A DNA stretch of 9,836 bases. Source: Candidatus Hydrogenedentota bacterium (GTDB lineage: Bacteria > Hydrogenedentota > Hydrogenedentia > Hydrogenedentales > SLHB01). The stretch is taken from contig SKRY01000291.1 in assembly GCA_007118235.1 (NCBI GenBank), positions 1 to 9,836 of the forward strand, read 5' to 3'. Positions 1 to 7,698 of this stretch are shown piece after piece. The stretch's first letter is position 1, and every line of letters begins with the position of its first letter. The notes under the pieces are model-generated. The model had not been told where the DNA came from, searched no databases, and was given only the letters and a program-made list of their open reading frames with translations. Both the position numbers and the translations under genes were made by a program.

Positions 1-1857
1 CTTCTTGGTGTTCCCATGGAGGTCAAGGATGTAGATGTCGTCAAAGGTATCCATGAGGCTTTGCCGCATGCCGCGGAAGGTGGGATTGTCCAGGTAGCCA
101 TGGTTGCTGATGAAGGCCAAGACGCCGTGGCCGGTTTGTTCGATGCGCCACTGGCCGAAGCGGATAAACTTCACGTAGTCATCGTTGAGCCACTTCGGGT
201 TGCGTTCGCCCAGGGGTTTGCCGTCCACCTTGAAATAGTCCGCGGTCTGCGTTTGGTCCGTCGCGTCGCGGCCCCGCATAAGCCCATGGATCCATTCTCC
301 CTTGTTCTCCGAATGGCCGGAGTAAGGGGGGTTGCCAAGCACAACCATGACCGGCGCCTTGGCTTTCACGTGACCCGCGCGCACGGCCTCTTGCGCTATG
401 GTCTGGGCAAAGGGGAGAAGGTCGCCTTCGGCGAAGGCGCGTTCGAGCGTGTTGGTGAGATAGACGCGCACCCGTTCGCCGCTGCCAAACTCGTAGCCCG
501 TTTCCCGGAGCTGAATCCCAAGCTTCATATGCGCCACGGCGTAGGGGGCCATGAGCAGCTCGAATCCGAACAAACGGGGGAGAAGATGCTGACTGACGTA
601 GCCGGGCCATGTTCCCCCTTGCCCGCTAGCCAGCATTTGCTGGTGGATCTGATCGATGACGCCATGGAGAAAGGTCCCCGTGCCCGCCGCCGGATCAAGA
701 ATGAGCACGCGATGCGTTTCTTCTTCGCGATGGGGGCCGTCCTCAAGCGTTGTTGTGACGGTGGTCTTCTCCGTGGACGCCAAGCCGTCCCGAAGGGCGA
801 AGTCCCGCTTCAGGATAGCGTCCACAGACCGGACGATGAAAGAGACGACGGGTTCTGGCGTATAGTACACGCCCCGCGTTTCCCGCAGCTCCGGGTTATA
901 GGCGGCGAGAAAGGTCTCGTAGAAGTGAACGACGGGATCCTCTTGGCGTGTGCGCCGGCCGAAATCCTTGAGGATCGCCTCGATATCGGTCTTGTCGAGC
1001 AGCGCCGCCACCTGATCCACAGCCCAAGCAATGCTCGCGTCCAAGCGGGGACCGGCCATGTACTGGAACATCTCTTGCAGGAACGGATTGGTCTCGGGAA
1101 TCTCGAAGACCGCGGTCTGCCGTGTGAATGCTGTTCCGCTATTGCCATGGTTGCATCGCGCGGCGAAGAGACCGTAGCAGACCGTTTGGGCATACATGTC
1201 GGCAAAGCCGGCCTCGTCCAGTTCATGAAGAAGAACGGTGCGGAACCCCTCCAACTGGCTGTGCAACGTCCCCTCGGAGGCCGCTTCTTGCTGGAGGCTT
1301 TGAACGATGGCCTCCGCCAGCAGACGCGCCGTCCCCGCCAAGCGTCCGGCCAAATCCTTGGGCGTGTTGATTGCGGCAAGGTCCGCGTCGAGGAAGGCGG
1401 CGTAGACGGCGTTGAAGGCGTCCGCGCCCTCCGTGTCCTTGTGTAGCTTGCCGCTGGGCTCTTGGCGCGCGAGTCTCGCCGGCTGGACAAACGCGCCCTC
1501 CTTGTACCAGCGGAATTCGAGGTAGTCCGTTAGAAGCAGGTTGGGCAATCCTTCGAGGTAGCGCTGGAACTGTTCTGTTTTCTCCACACCATCGAGGTGG
1601 GTCCCCACATCCTTGGCTTCCAGATGGCCAATGGGCAGCCCCTTCCGGCTGATCACAAAATCCGGCGCGCCGCACGCAATGCGCTTGGGCTCGTTCGTGG
1701 CCTCGGTCTTCTTTTGGGAAAGCGCTTCCAAAAGCGTCTTTAGCGCGGGACGCAACGTGTGTTCGGTCGCGTCCCCCCGGCGGAGGGCTTGTTCGACTTC
1801 CTTGAGATAGGCCTCGACGGCGGCTTTCGCAGTGTTCTCTTGGGTCATGCTGTCCAT
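1..1857 (-). CDS. Single-chain restriction-modification enzyme, Type IIG/ISP-like (N6-adenine methyltransferase plus nuclease), 3' part missing
   Basis: The open frame runs from ATG at 1857 to the left edge (619 codons, no stop), so the C-terminus lies outside the window. An in-frame ATG at 1848 is an equally possible start, and neither has a strong ribosome binding site. Residues 65-82 (PDF...LEAK: D66, E80, K82) fit a PD-(D/E)xK nuclease core of the Mrr-like kind. Residues 329-338 (GVYYTPEPVV) are the motif that precedes the SAM domain in this family. DPAAGTGTF (388-396) is SAM-binding motif I, and NPPY (509-512) is catalytic motif IV of N6-adenine methyltransferases. The order nuclease, helical linker, methyltransferase is that of Type IIG and Type ISP enzymes, whose C-terminal target-recognition domain would be in the missing part. 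No helicase motifs lie between nuclease and methyltransferase, so it resembles the helicase-less form rather than LlaBIII. It would cut foreign DNA and methylate its own recognition site. It is divergent from the polysaccharide genes. Family assignment is firm, exact subtype less so. Confidence 0.9.
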   Translation of the reverse strand, partial: MDSMTQENTAKAAVEAYLKEVEQALRRGDATEHTLRPALKTLLEALSQKKTEATNEPKRIACGAPDFVISRKGLPIGHLEAKDVGTHLDGVEKTEQFQRYLEGLPNLLLTDYLEFRWYKEGAFVQPARLARQEPSGKLHKDTEGADAFNAVYAAFLDADLAAINTPKDLAGRLAGTARLLAEAIVQSLQQEAASEGTLHSQLEGFRTVLLHELDEAGFADMYAQTVCYGLFAARCNHGNSGTAFTRQTAVFEIPETNPFLQEMFQYMAGPRLDASIAWAVDQVAALLDKTDIEAILKDFGRRTRQEDPVVHFYETFLAAYNPELRETRGVYYTPEPVVSFIVRSVDAILKRDFALRDGLASTEKTTVTTTLEDGPHREEETHRVLILDPAAGTGTFLHGVIDQIHQQMLASGQGGTWPGYVSQHLLPRLFGFELLMAPYAVAHMKLGIQLRETGYEFGSGERVRVYLTNTLERAFAEGDLLPFAQTIAQEAVRAGHVKAKAPVMVVLGNPPYSGHSENKGEWIHGLMRGRDATDQTQTADYFKVDGKPLGERNPKWLNDDYVKFIRFGQWRIEQTGHGVLAFISNHGYLDNPTFRGMRQSLMDTFDDIYILDLHGNTKK

Positions 1858-1902
1858 TTCGAGGGTTGAAGCAGTTTCCGGCTGGCGGGTGAAGTTGGCC
1901 TG

Positions 1903-1931
1903 ATTCTAACGCACCCGGCCGCGAAGACCAA
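1903..1931 (-). promoter_or_regulatory. Candidate sigma70-type promoter for the restriction-modification gene
   Basis: On the minus strand, TTGGTC (1931-1926) and TAGAAT (1908-1903) are separated by exactly 17 bases. The -10 matches the consensus at 5 of 6 positions, the -35 only at 3 of 6. Transcription would begin near 1896, giving a leader of about 40 bases before the ATG at 1857. This is based on motif and spacing only. Confidence 0.35.
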
Positions 1932-1971
1932 GAAGAAAACCGTTGATGCGAGGATACTGCCCCGTTCCCAT

Positions 1972-2001
1972 TTGCAGGCGAGCCGGGGCGCGGGCTATAG
2001 T
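1972..2001 (+). promoter_or_regulatory. Candidate promoter for the polysaccharide operon
   Basis: TATAGT at 1996-2001 is a good -10, with a poor -35 (TTGCAG, 1972-1977) 18 bases upstream. Transcription would start near 2008, about 37 bases before the first gene. A perfect TTGACA at 2013-2018 also lies here, but the only sequence at the right distance downstream (around 2036-2041) is a weak -10 that nearly touches the start codon. The region 1858-2044 between the divergent genes holds no gene. Confidence 0.3.
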
Positions 2002-2044
2002 ATCATGCAATGTTGACAGTCAATCGCACCGAGGCGAATAGTTC

Positions 2045-3382
2045 ATGAGTATTGATTACCAGGAAATTCTGAGGGCTCTCTTGCGGCGTTGGAAGTTCAT
2101 TGTCGCCGTTACGGTGGTGGTGGGGCTCTTGGCCGTGGTCAAGGAACTGGCGTTTCCTCCCGGATACAGGGCGGAGACCGTGGTCATGGTCACCGGCCTG
2201 AAGTTGGGTTCGGCCTTCGACGAGGAACAGGCGAATATCTTGGCGGACTACATCCCCGAGGCTTTCAGTCCGCGTGTGTATGGGAATCTTGTGGGGTCAC
2301 CCGCCGTCATGGGGCAGGTGTTGGAACGGTTGGTTGAGGCCGGGACGTTTGACGGAGCCCCGCCAGCCTTGGACTCCTTTTCCGGGAGACTACAGATCCA
2401 AGTCGATGAGGTGGATCAGACGACTCGCCCCATCACGTATTCGCCGCTCATCACCCTGTCGGCCGAGGCGCCCACCGAGGACGAGGTGAAGGCGATCGTC
2501 GATACCTGGGGCGCGGTGGCCGTCGAGGTTTCCAGTCAGGCCAACCGGTTGTTGCTCGCGGGGGCGGACAGCTCGCTGGAACGTCAGAAGCACGCCCAAC
2601 GGGAAGAGCTGGAGGCCGTGTGGGAAGAACTGGAGCAAGCGCGGGCCGAGTACGATGTGGAGGTGCTGCGAAATGAGCTGACGCGTTTGGCCGAGCTTGC
2701 CAGTGACCTCAATCGCGATCGCACGGAGCTTCTGGCCGAATTCGAGGGGGCCGAGGAAAGCCTACGCTCGATACAGGCCAATCTGGAAGAGGAAGAGCAG
2801 TTCGTAACCCTATTCCAGTCTCCCACCGATGTGGCGTACTTCATTGCGCACGAACTCCAGCGTGACCGAGCCTTCGAAGGAAATCCCATCGAGGAGCGGG
2901 GCATGATGCGGCAAGAGTTGAACGACGCGTACTGGGCCCAGAAGCTCGAGGAGAAGAGGACCCTGAACCAGGTCGCCGACATGCGCGCTCAACTCAGCGC
3001 CATGGAGCGCGAGCGGAATAACGTGCGTGAGGATCAGAACGAGCTTACGGCGCGGTTGGCCAGACACGATCGCACAATCACCCGGCTGGAGATGGAGGAG
3101 GAACTCGCGAAGCAAGTCTACCAGCAGATCGGGCTTAGCCGGGAGATGGTGAAGGCCGCCAGCGATATCATCCATGGCCGGACGGATGCCGACATCGGAG
3201 CGCTGGGACTCAACCGGCTGACCGGCCCGGTCTATCCCGAGTCGGCCACCGGCGTGTTGGGCCGCCGGGGACGAGTGATGTTGTCGGTGATGTTAGCCCT
3301 GGTGTTGGCGGGCGCGTTCGTGGTGGGCAACGATGTCGTGAGGCCTCGCGTGTACGAATTGGCGGGTCAAGACACGCGGTAG
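2045..3382 (+). CDS. wzz: Wzz-family polysaccharide chain-length determinant (co-polymerase)
   Basis: A 445-residue inner-membrane protein with the polysaccharide co-polymerase layout. It has a short cytoplasmic N-terminus (SIDYQEILRALLRRWK), TM1 at about 17-36, a large periplasmic part and TM2 at about 409-428, followed by a short cytoplasmic tail. Residues about 177-355 are rich in heptad-like Leu/Glu/Arg and should form a long antiparallel coiled coil, broken around 252-296. A short proline-containing stretch (GPVYPE, 394-399) precedes TM2, as is usual in Wzz proteins. There is no C-terminal Walker-type tyrosine-kinase domain, so any BY-kinase partner would be a separate protein. GAGG at 2031-2034 lies 10 bases before the ATG and can serve as ribosome binding site. 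In this family the protein controls the length of polymer made by Wzy, which is encoded two genes downstream. The longer periplasmic part suits an exopolysaccharide (GumC/EpsB-like) at least as well as O-antigen Wzz. Confidence 0.85.
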   Translation: MSIDYQEILRALLRRWKFIVAVTVVVGLLAVVKELAFPPGYRAETVVMVTGLKLGSAFDEEQANILADYIPEAFSPRVYGNLVGSPAVMGQVLERLVEAGTFDGAPPALDSFSGRLQIQVDEVDQTTRPITYSPLITLSAEAPTEDEVKAIVDTWGAVAVEVSSQANRLLLAGADSSLERQKHAQREELEAVWEELEQARAEYDVEVLRNELTRLAELASDLNRDRTELLAEFEGAEESLRSIQANLEEEEQFVTLFQSPTDVAYFIAHELQRDRAFEGNPIEERGMMRQELNDAYWAQKLEEKRTLNQVADMRAQLSAMERERNNVREDQNELTARLARHDRTITRLEMEEELAKQVYQQIGLSREMVKAASDIIHGRTDADIGALGLNRLTGPVYPESATGVLGRRGRVMLSVMLALVLAGAFVVGNDVVRPRVYELAGQDTR

Positions 3383-3458
3383 CGCTGAAGTCTCGGGCCG
3401 GGGCGGTTGCTTTTCGTGAGGGGCTTTTGACAATGAGAGGATGCGTTGACGTTATTTC

Positions 3459-4502
3459 ATGGTGATGCGTGTAATCAAGCGGCGTATTGGATGTTCGTGG
3501 ACAATCATCGCCGGTCTGTTTGTGGTTATCTCTAGCGCATGGTCCGGCGCTCCGCCATCGGATGACGCTGTGACGGGATATGCGCTCAATCACCTGATGG
3601 TGCAGCCCGGGAACCAGGATTTTCGACGCGTCTTCCTTGGTGTGACGTTGTGGCAAGGGGGGCGGGAACTTGAGGGATCGCCTGCTGTCGTTGGGATCGG
3701 GAGCCCCCTGCTTGTTGAGATTCAGTGGGAAACAAACACGGCTGACACTGCGGAACCCGCCGTCGAAGTAGGGTTTCTATCGCACAATAACCGCTTTGTG
3801 CGCTCATTGGAATCGGAACCACTCCCCGCCGCCGATGAAGCCGATGCTCCACGGCCAGGCGCCGTGTCCTGGAGCCGGCGCCAGTTGGATCTAGGGCCCG
3901 TGCTCGGCGAATACAGCGGGCTGGGTTATCTGGTTTTCTACCGTCCGCTCCCTGGTCCCGACATCACCCGCCGGGAAGCGCTAGAGTATGCGCCTGTCTT
4001 CATCGAGGCCCTGCCGAGGAGGCGCACGGTCTCCACGAACGAATATGGGCGTTTCTTCCCGGAAGACCATGTCAGTTTGGATACCAGCGTGCGCTTGGGG
4101 CATGGCGCGGAGGCCGTGTTGCATTTGGACGACCCGCTTGAGGCGCACGGAGGATTGGGCCTGATTTCATCCTTCGGATACGGTTCCGAGCCGCAAGGTG
4201 AGGCCGTGGCCGTGCTGGAGTTCCTTCGAGACGGGGAGTTGCTTCACGATGAGACGTTGCGGGCTGGCGTGCACACGGCCCGCGCGGATTACGACTTCAA
4301 TCCCGACAGCCAGAATCACGAAAAGATTTCCATCATTGAGTCCACGGAGGCCGACTACCTCAGTACGCGGGGCACGCCCTTCATGCGGCATAAATATGTG
4401 ACAATACTCAACCCAGAACGTCTGGCGGCGGCCGATTCCTTACGCATTCGCTCACGTAGTCCCGTCATTCTGGAAATTCACGACCTGGTCCTCACGGACT
4501 AA
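3459..4502 (+). CDS. Secreted protein of unknown function in the polysaccharide cluster
   Basis: I do not recognise this 347-residue protein. It opens with a basic stretch (MVMRVIKRR) and a hydrophobic core (residues about 13-28). A likely signal-peptidase I site lies near 28-31 (AWSGA), which suggests export to the periplasm or beyond. The only cysteine (C12) is before the hydrophobic core and is not a lipobox. The mature part has no further obvious membrane segment and alternates short hydrophobic strands with charged turns. It looks like two beta-rich regions, about 40-185 and 190-347. The second ends in strands such as PVILEIHDLVLTD, reminiscent of beta-sandwich carbohydrate-binding modules, but no diagnostic motif is visible. 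A stop codon (TGA at 3447) lies just upstream in frame, so 3459 is the first possible ATG. GAGAGG at 3435-3440 is 18 bases away, too far for a normal ribosome binding site. It sits 76 bases after wzz and 12 before wzy, implying a role in polymer assembly or export. That role is inferred from position only. Confidence 0.8.
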   Translation: MVMRVIKRRIGCSWTIIAGLFVVISSAWSGAPPSDDAVTGYALNHLMVQPGNQDFRRVFLGVTLWQGGRELEGSPAVVGIGSPLLVEIQWETNTADTAEPAVEVGFLSHNNRFVRSLESEPLPAADEADAPRPGAVSWSRRQLDLGPVLGEYSGLGYLVFYRPLPGPDITRREALEYAPVFIEALPRRRTVSTNEYGRFFPEDHVSLDTSVRLGHGAEAVLHLDDPLEAHGGLGLISSFGYGSEPQGEAVAVLEFLRDGELLHDETLRAGVHTARADYDFNPDSQNHEKISIIESTEADYLSTRGTPFMRHKYVTILNPERLAAADSLRIRSRSPVILEIHDLVLTD

Positions 4503-4514
4503 TCAACGGGTCTG

Positions 4515-5996
4515 ATGCAACCTCCAAACACAACTGGCGATCCCGCCGCCGTACACCCCGCTCCAATTGCTCTGTGGGTGCTGGGTCTTCTTGGCGTTGC
4601 AGCGGCCGCGTTGCTGCCTGTCTTTTTGGGCGAAGCGGGACTAGTGGCGGCGCTCTTGGTGTTGGTTGGCGCCATCGCGGCCCCGATGCTGGCGCCGTTG
4701 GCGGCTGGGTTGTCACTCGTTTTTCTGGCCGCCTTGTTGGGATTGTGCGTCGCCATGAGCGAATGGCCCGTTCATATCATGGGCGTACGAATGTACGGGG
4801 CCGATTTCGCCCTCTATTTCCTTGTTGTGGCCGTCTACTACTGGTCGTGCTATCCCGAACACAATCCGCAGCTGCACTTCGGTGAGCCGCGTCCGGGCTG
4901 GGAGCCGGCGCTGATTACTATTCTGCTCGTCATGGCGGCATATGGCATGGTTTCGCTCGCGCTGGGGTTCATGGCGGACCATGCGCCCCGGGACATATTC
5001 GGGGACTACCGCAGGCTGTACTTCTATCCCTTGGCGATGCTTATTCCACTGATGCTACCCCTAGCGAGAGGCCATGTCGGCGGGCTCCGCGCCGCCATCC
5101 TGGCCGGGGGCGCGCTCGTGATGCTGACTGGGCTTTACCGGCTCGCCACGGGACAGACTTGGCATGAGGACTACTACGGACAAATCGAAGTTGGCCCCAT
5201 TCAATTGCGTCTGCTCTCCCAATTCGAGATCGCGACGCTGGGGTTGATTCTGGGGCTTTCCACGGCCCAGTTCCGGATCAGCCGGACGTGGACGCGCTCC
5301 TTCGTGGCAATCGCGATAGGAAGTGTGGCGTTGATGTTCCTGTTGATCAGCGGCTGGCGCTTGGCTTTGCTGTATGCTCTCGGCGCCCCTGTCGCCGCGC
5401 TGTTCTTCCTGAGTTACGCGCGGCGGGAACGTTTACGAGGCTTCATAATCGCACCGGCGCTATTGGTGGTGGTGGGCGTGATCGGGACGGGCATCGTCTT
5501 CTGGACGTTTCCAGATCAAGCGCGGGACACCTTGCGCACGATTCAGGAACGCACGTTCGAGCGGGGCTTTCAAGAGGACCAACGCTACTATGCGTGGGGC
5601 AAGAGCTTGGAGCTATTCGCCGAGAATCCCGTGTTGGGCATGGGGATCGGACATCAACTCGAATTCTTTCAAATGACAAGCAGCGGCGAATTCCAGTGGA
5701 ACCAATCCACGGCGCACAGCATCTACTTTGACATTCTGTATCAGTCGGGTTTGATTGGCATGGGCCTCTTTCTATTGTTCCATGGGCTTTTCGTGCTCCA
5801 TGTGTTCCGGCGAAGCCGTGAACTCAGTCCACAAGCACAGGGGCTGACGGCCGGTCTAATGGCGGGCTACGTCTGTATCATGGCGGTCAACGGCCTGCAG
5901 CCCCTCCAGACGGGGGCCGCGGTGACTCTGTATCTGCTCATGGGCTTCACCCTGTTTCTGACCCGTTTTCGGCCAGAACCCGCGGCGCAGCCATGA
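4515..5996 (+). CDS. wzy: O-antigen ligase/polymerase family membrane protein, probable Wzy
   Basis: A 493-residue polytopic inner-membrane protein with hydrophobic segments through most of its length, starting at about 18-38 and 42-80. A larger hydrophilic periplasmic loop spans about 330-400. The family's conserved region is recognisable: SGWRLALLYALG around R282, then the loop, then AHSIYFDILYQSGLIG with H401. This matches the Wzy_C/WaaL superfamily pattern of an Arg in a TM segment and a His just before a Gly-rich TM. Such proteins transfer undecaprenyl-linked glycan to a growing chain (Wzy) or to lipid A core (WaaL). The neighbouring chain-length determinant and flippase favour polymerase. 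It starts 12 bases after the preceding stop with no clear ribosome binding site, suggesting translational coupling. Its last bases overlap the next gene. Ligase remains an alternative, because the two are hard to separate by sequence. Confidence 0.83.
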   Translation: MQPPNTTGDPAAVHPAPIALWVLGLLGVAAAALLPVFLGEAGLVAALLVLVGAIAAPMLAPLAAGLSLVFLAALLGLCVAMSEWPVHIMGVRMYGADFALYFLVVAVYYWSCYPEHNPQLHFGEPRPGWEPALITILLVMAAYGMVSLALGFMADHAPRDIFGDYRRLYFYPLAMLIPLMLPLARGHVGGLRAAILAGGALVMLTGLYRLATGQTWHEDYYGQIEVGPIQLRLLSQFEIATLGLILGLSTAQFRISRTWTRSFVAIAIGSVALMFLLISGWRLALLYALGAPVAALFFLSYARRERLRGFIIAPALLVVVGVIGTGIVFWTFPDQARDTLRTIQERTFERGFQEDQRYYAWGKSLELFAENPVLGMGIGHQLEFFQMTSSGEFQWNQSTAHSIYFDILYQSGLIGMGLFLLFHGLFVLHVFRRSRELSPQAQGLTAGLMAGYVCIMAVNGLQPLQTGAAVTLYLLMGFTLFLTRFRPEPAAQP

Positions 5997-7459
5997 GCAG
6001 TCTTGAGCGCACGGCCAAGCACACTGTCATCTACATGCTGGGGCTCATGGCCAACCGGGGCGTGGCCTTTCTCCTCGTGCCACTCTACACGCGAACCTTC
6101 GAACCCAGCGTGTTCGCCACATGGGATCTCGCCACGACGACCATTATCTTTTTGGTTCCCCTGTTCGAACTCGGCATGGCCAGCGCGCTCGTGCGCTACT
6201 ATCATTTTCACGACTACGCTGAGGATCGGCGTAAGGCGATCACAACGGCGTTCACGTTTGTGCTTGGTTCGAGCATCATCTTTTTCGGGCTGGCCTTTGC
6301 GTTTGCCCCGTGGCTGGCTACCGCCATATTTGGAGACGCCGAACTCACTCATCTGGTAAAGCTTGTCGCTGTAACGGTTGCGCTTACGGCGATTACGAAC
6401 CAATTCTTGTCCTTGCTACGAGCGCAGGAAAAGAGCATAGCGTTCAGCACTCTCAACCTCGTTCGGGGGAGTATGGGGCCTGTAGCGATTCTGTTTTTCA
6501 TTTTAGTCTTCGATTTCGGATTGCAGGGTGTGCTATGGGGTGATATAGTCGGCATCATAGGCATGGGGGTGGTGGGGTTGTGGTTGACCCGTAGGGATAT
6601 TGGACTGGGAATCAGCTATAGGCAGTTAAAGAGCATGCTCGCCTTTGGGTTACCGTTGATCCCCTGGACACTAACGATATCTATTATTACACTGTCCGAT
6701 AGGTATTTCTTGCGGGTCTGGAGCACGATGGACGAATTGGCCGTCTACAGCTTGGGGGCGAAGATCGGTATGATCATGACACTCTTTACCCGCGCCTTTC
6801 AGACTGCCTGGCCGGCCTCGGCCTATAGCATTGCGAAAGAAGATGACGCGAAAGAACAGCTCGCCAGAGGCGGGCGCTACGTCTTTGCTGCCGCCAGCCT
6901 ACTGGGCGCCACATTGGCTTTGGCAGTACCGGAACTCGTAGCGGTTTTTGGGGGAAGCGATTTCTACAGTCCTGCGATTTATATTGTTCCGTGGGTTGTC
7001 TTTTCATATGCTCTATACCAACTCACACTTGTGCTACTTATAGGGATTACGATAACGCGCAAGAATTACTACATCATGATACTCGCCATTGGCGCAGTGA
7101 TGGCGAAACTACTCCTGTCATTTGCGCTCATTCCCCGTTACGGCGCCTATGGAGCGGCGCTTTCAACGTTTGGAAGTTTTGGTTTGTTAGTGACGTGTGG
7201 TTATATCGTAGCGCAACGAGTTTACTTCGTTCCTTATTCGCTAAAACCGATAGCGCTTTTTACGTGTCTTGTGGTAGTGTTCAGTGTAGTTGCATTCTCA
7301 GTTGCGAATGAAGCGAGCCTTCAAGACGCCACGGTTCGTCTGGTTCTCCTAGTAGGTCTTCTCGCGGCGCTGCCAGCGATCGGTCTGATAGAAATGAGTG
7401 TAGTAAGACAGGTCGGCAAATCTTTAGGACTGGGTGTCACACGATGGAGGCGAAAATAG
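5993..7459 (+). CDS. wzx: Wzx-type flippase (polysaccharide/oligosaccharide exporter, MOP superfamily)
   Basis: A 488-residue protein with about 12-14 predicted membrane helices and the typical N-terminus of the polysaccharide transporter family (RTAKHTVIYMLGLMANRGVA). Residues 56-70 (PLFELGMASALVRYY), the FGLPLIPWTL stretch (218-227) and SDRYFLRVW (235-243) also have counterparts across Wzx/PST transporters. It would flip the undecaprenyl-diphosphate-linked repeat unit from the cytoplasmic to the periplasmic leaflet for Wzy. The start overlaps the wzy stop (ATGA, 5993-5996), a sign of translational coupling. Base composition changes within the gene: lines near 6001-6120 are about 62% G+C, while lines near 6481, 6661 and 7201 are about 40-45%. 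This may mark a recombination point or import. It ends the compact operon: no gene follows for about 1 kb, and I see no convincing terminator after it. Confidence 0.88.
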   Translation: MSSLERTAKHTVIYMLGLMANRGVAFLLVPLYTRTFEPSVFATWDLATTTIIFLVPLFELGMASALVRYYHFHDYAEDRRKAITTAFTFVLGSSIIFFGLAFAFAPWLATAIFGDAELTHLVKLVAVTVALTAITNQFLSLLRAQEKSIAFSTLNLVRGSMGPVAILFFILVFDFGLQGVLWGDIVGIIGMGVVGLWLTRRDIGLGISYRQLKSMLAFGLPLIPWTLTISIITLSDRYFLRVWSTMDELAVYSLGAKIGMIMTLFTRAFQTAWPASAYSIAKEDDAKEQLARGGRYVFAAASLLGATLALAVPELVAVFGGSDFYSPAIYIVPWVVFSYALYQLTLVLLIGITITRKNYYIMILAIGAVMAKLLLSFALIPRYGAYGAALSTFGSFGLLVTCGYIVAQRVYFVPYSLKPIALFTCLVVVFSVVAFSVANEASLQDATVRLVLLVGLLAALPAIGLIEMSVVRQVGKSLGLGVTRWRRK

Positions 7460-7483
7460 CTCCATTTTGGCGCTTCCCCTCTC

Positions 7484-7521
7484 TGCCAACAGAGTTGAGA
7501 CAGTTACTTGCCGTAAATTAG
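7484..7521 (+). repeat. Left terminal inverted repeat of the IS3-family remnant
   Basis: Begins TGCCAAC and includes TGAGACAGTT (7496-7505) and AATTAG (7516-7521). Read inward it matches the reverse complement of 8366-8330 at 16 of the outer 22 positions, with a continuous 10-base identity (TGAGACAGTT). AATTAG is shared again one base out of register. It begins 24 bases after the wzx stop codon. Confidence 0.55.
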
Positions 7522-7698
7522 TGTAGAGGGCGAGGAGCGGCTGACCATGAAGACACAGCGTGAAAGCGACGAGGTAGCGCGCCTTGATGGCGTGGGTAGT
7601 GCCGGAGCCGGGGCGAGGGCGTGGAGTCCAGCGCGGACAAGGTGGCGCCGCGCGATGCGGGGATGTTTCCTATCCCTAACTGGAACCGAGCGCGAGGC

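Noticed and set aside
16..1446. Plus-strand open frame of 476 codons opposite the restriction-modification gene
   Set aside because: It is antisense to a gene with clear nuclease and methyltransferase motifs. Its translation has no recognisable domain and looks like a high-G+C shadow.
4499..4756. Minus-strand open frames over the start of wzy
   Set aside because: They are antisense to a membrane protein with clear family motifs, and have a repetitive Ala/Pro/Thr composition typical of shadow frames.
7467..7489. TTGGC...GCCAA inverted repeat as wzx terminator
   Set aside because: The stem is only five bases with a 13-base loop and no T-run, and it overlaps the IS end.
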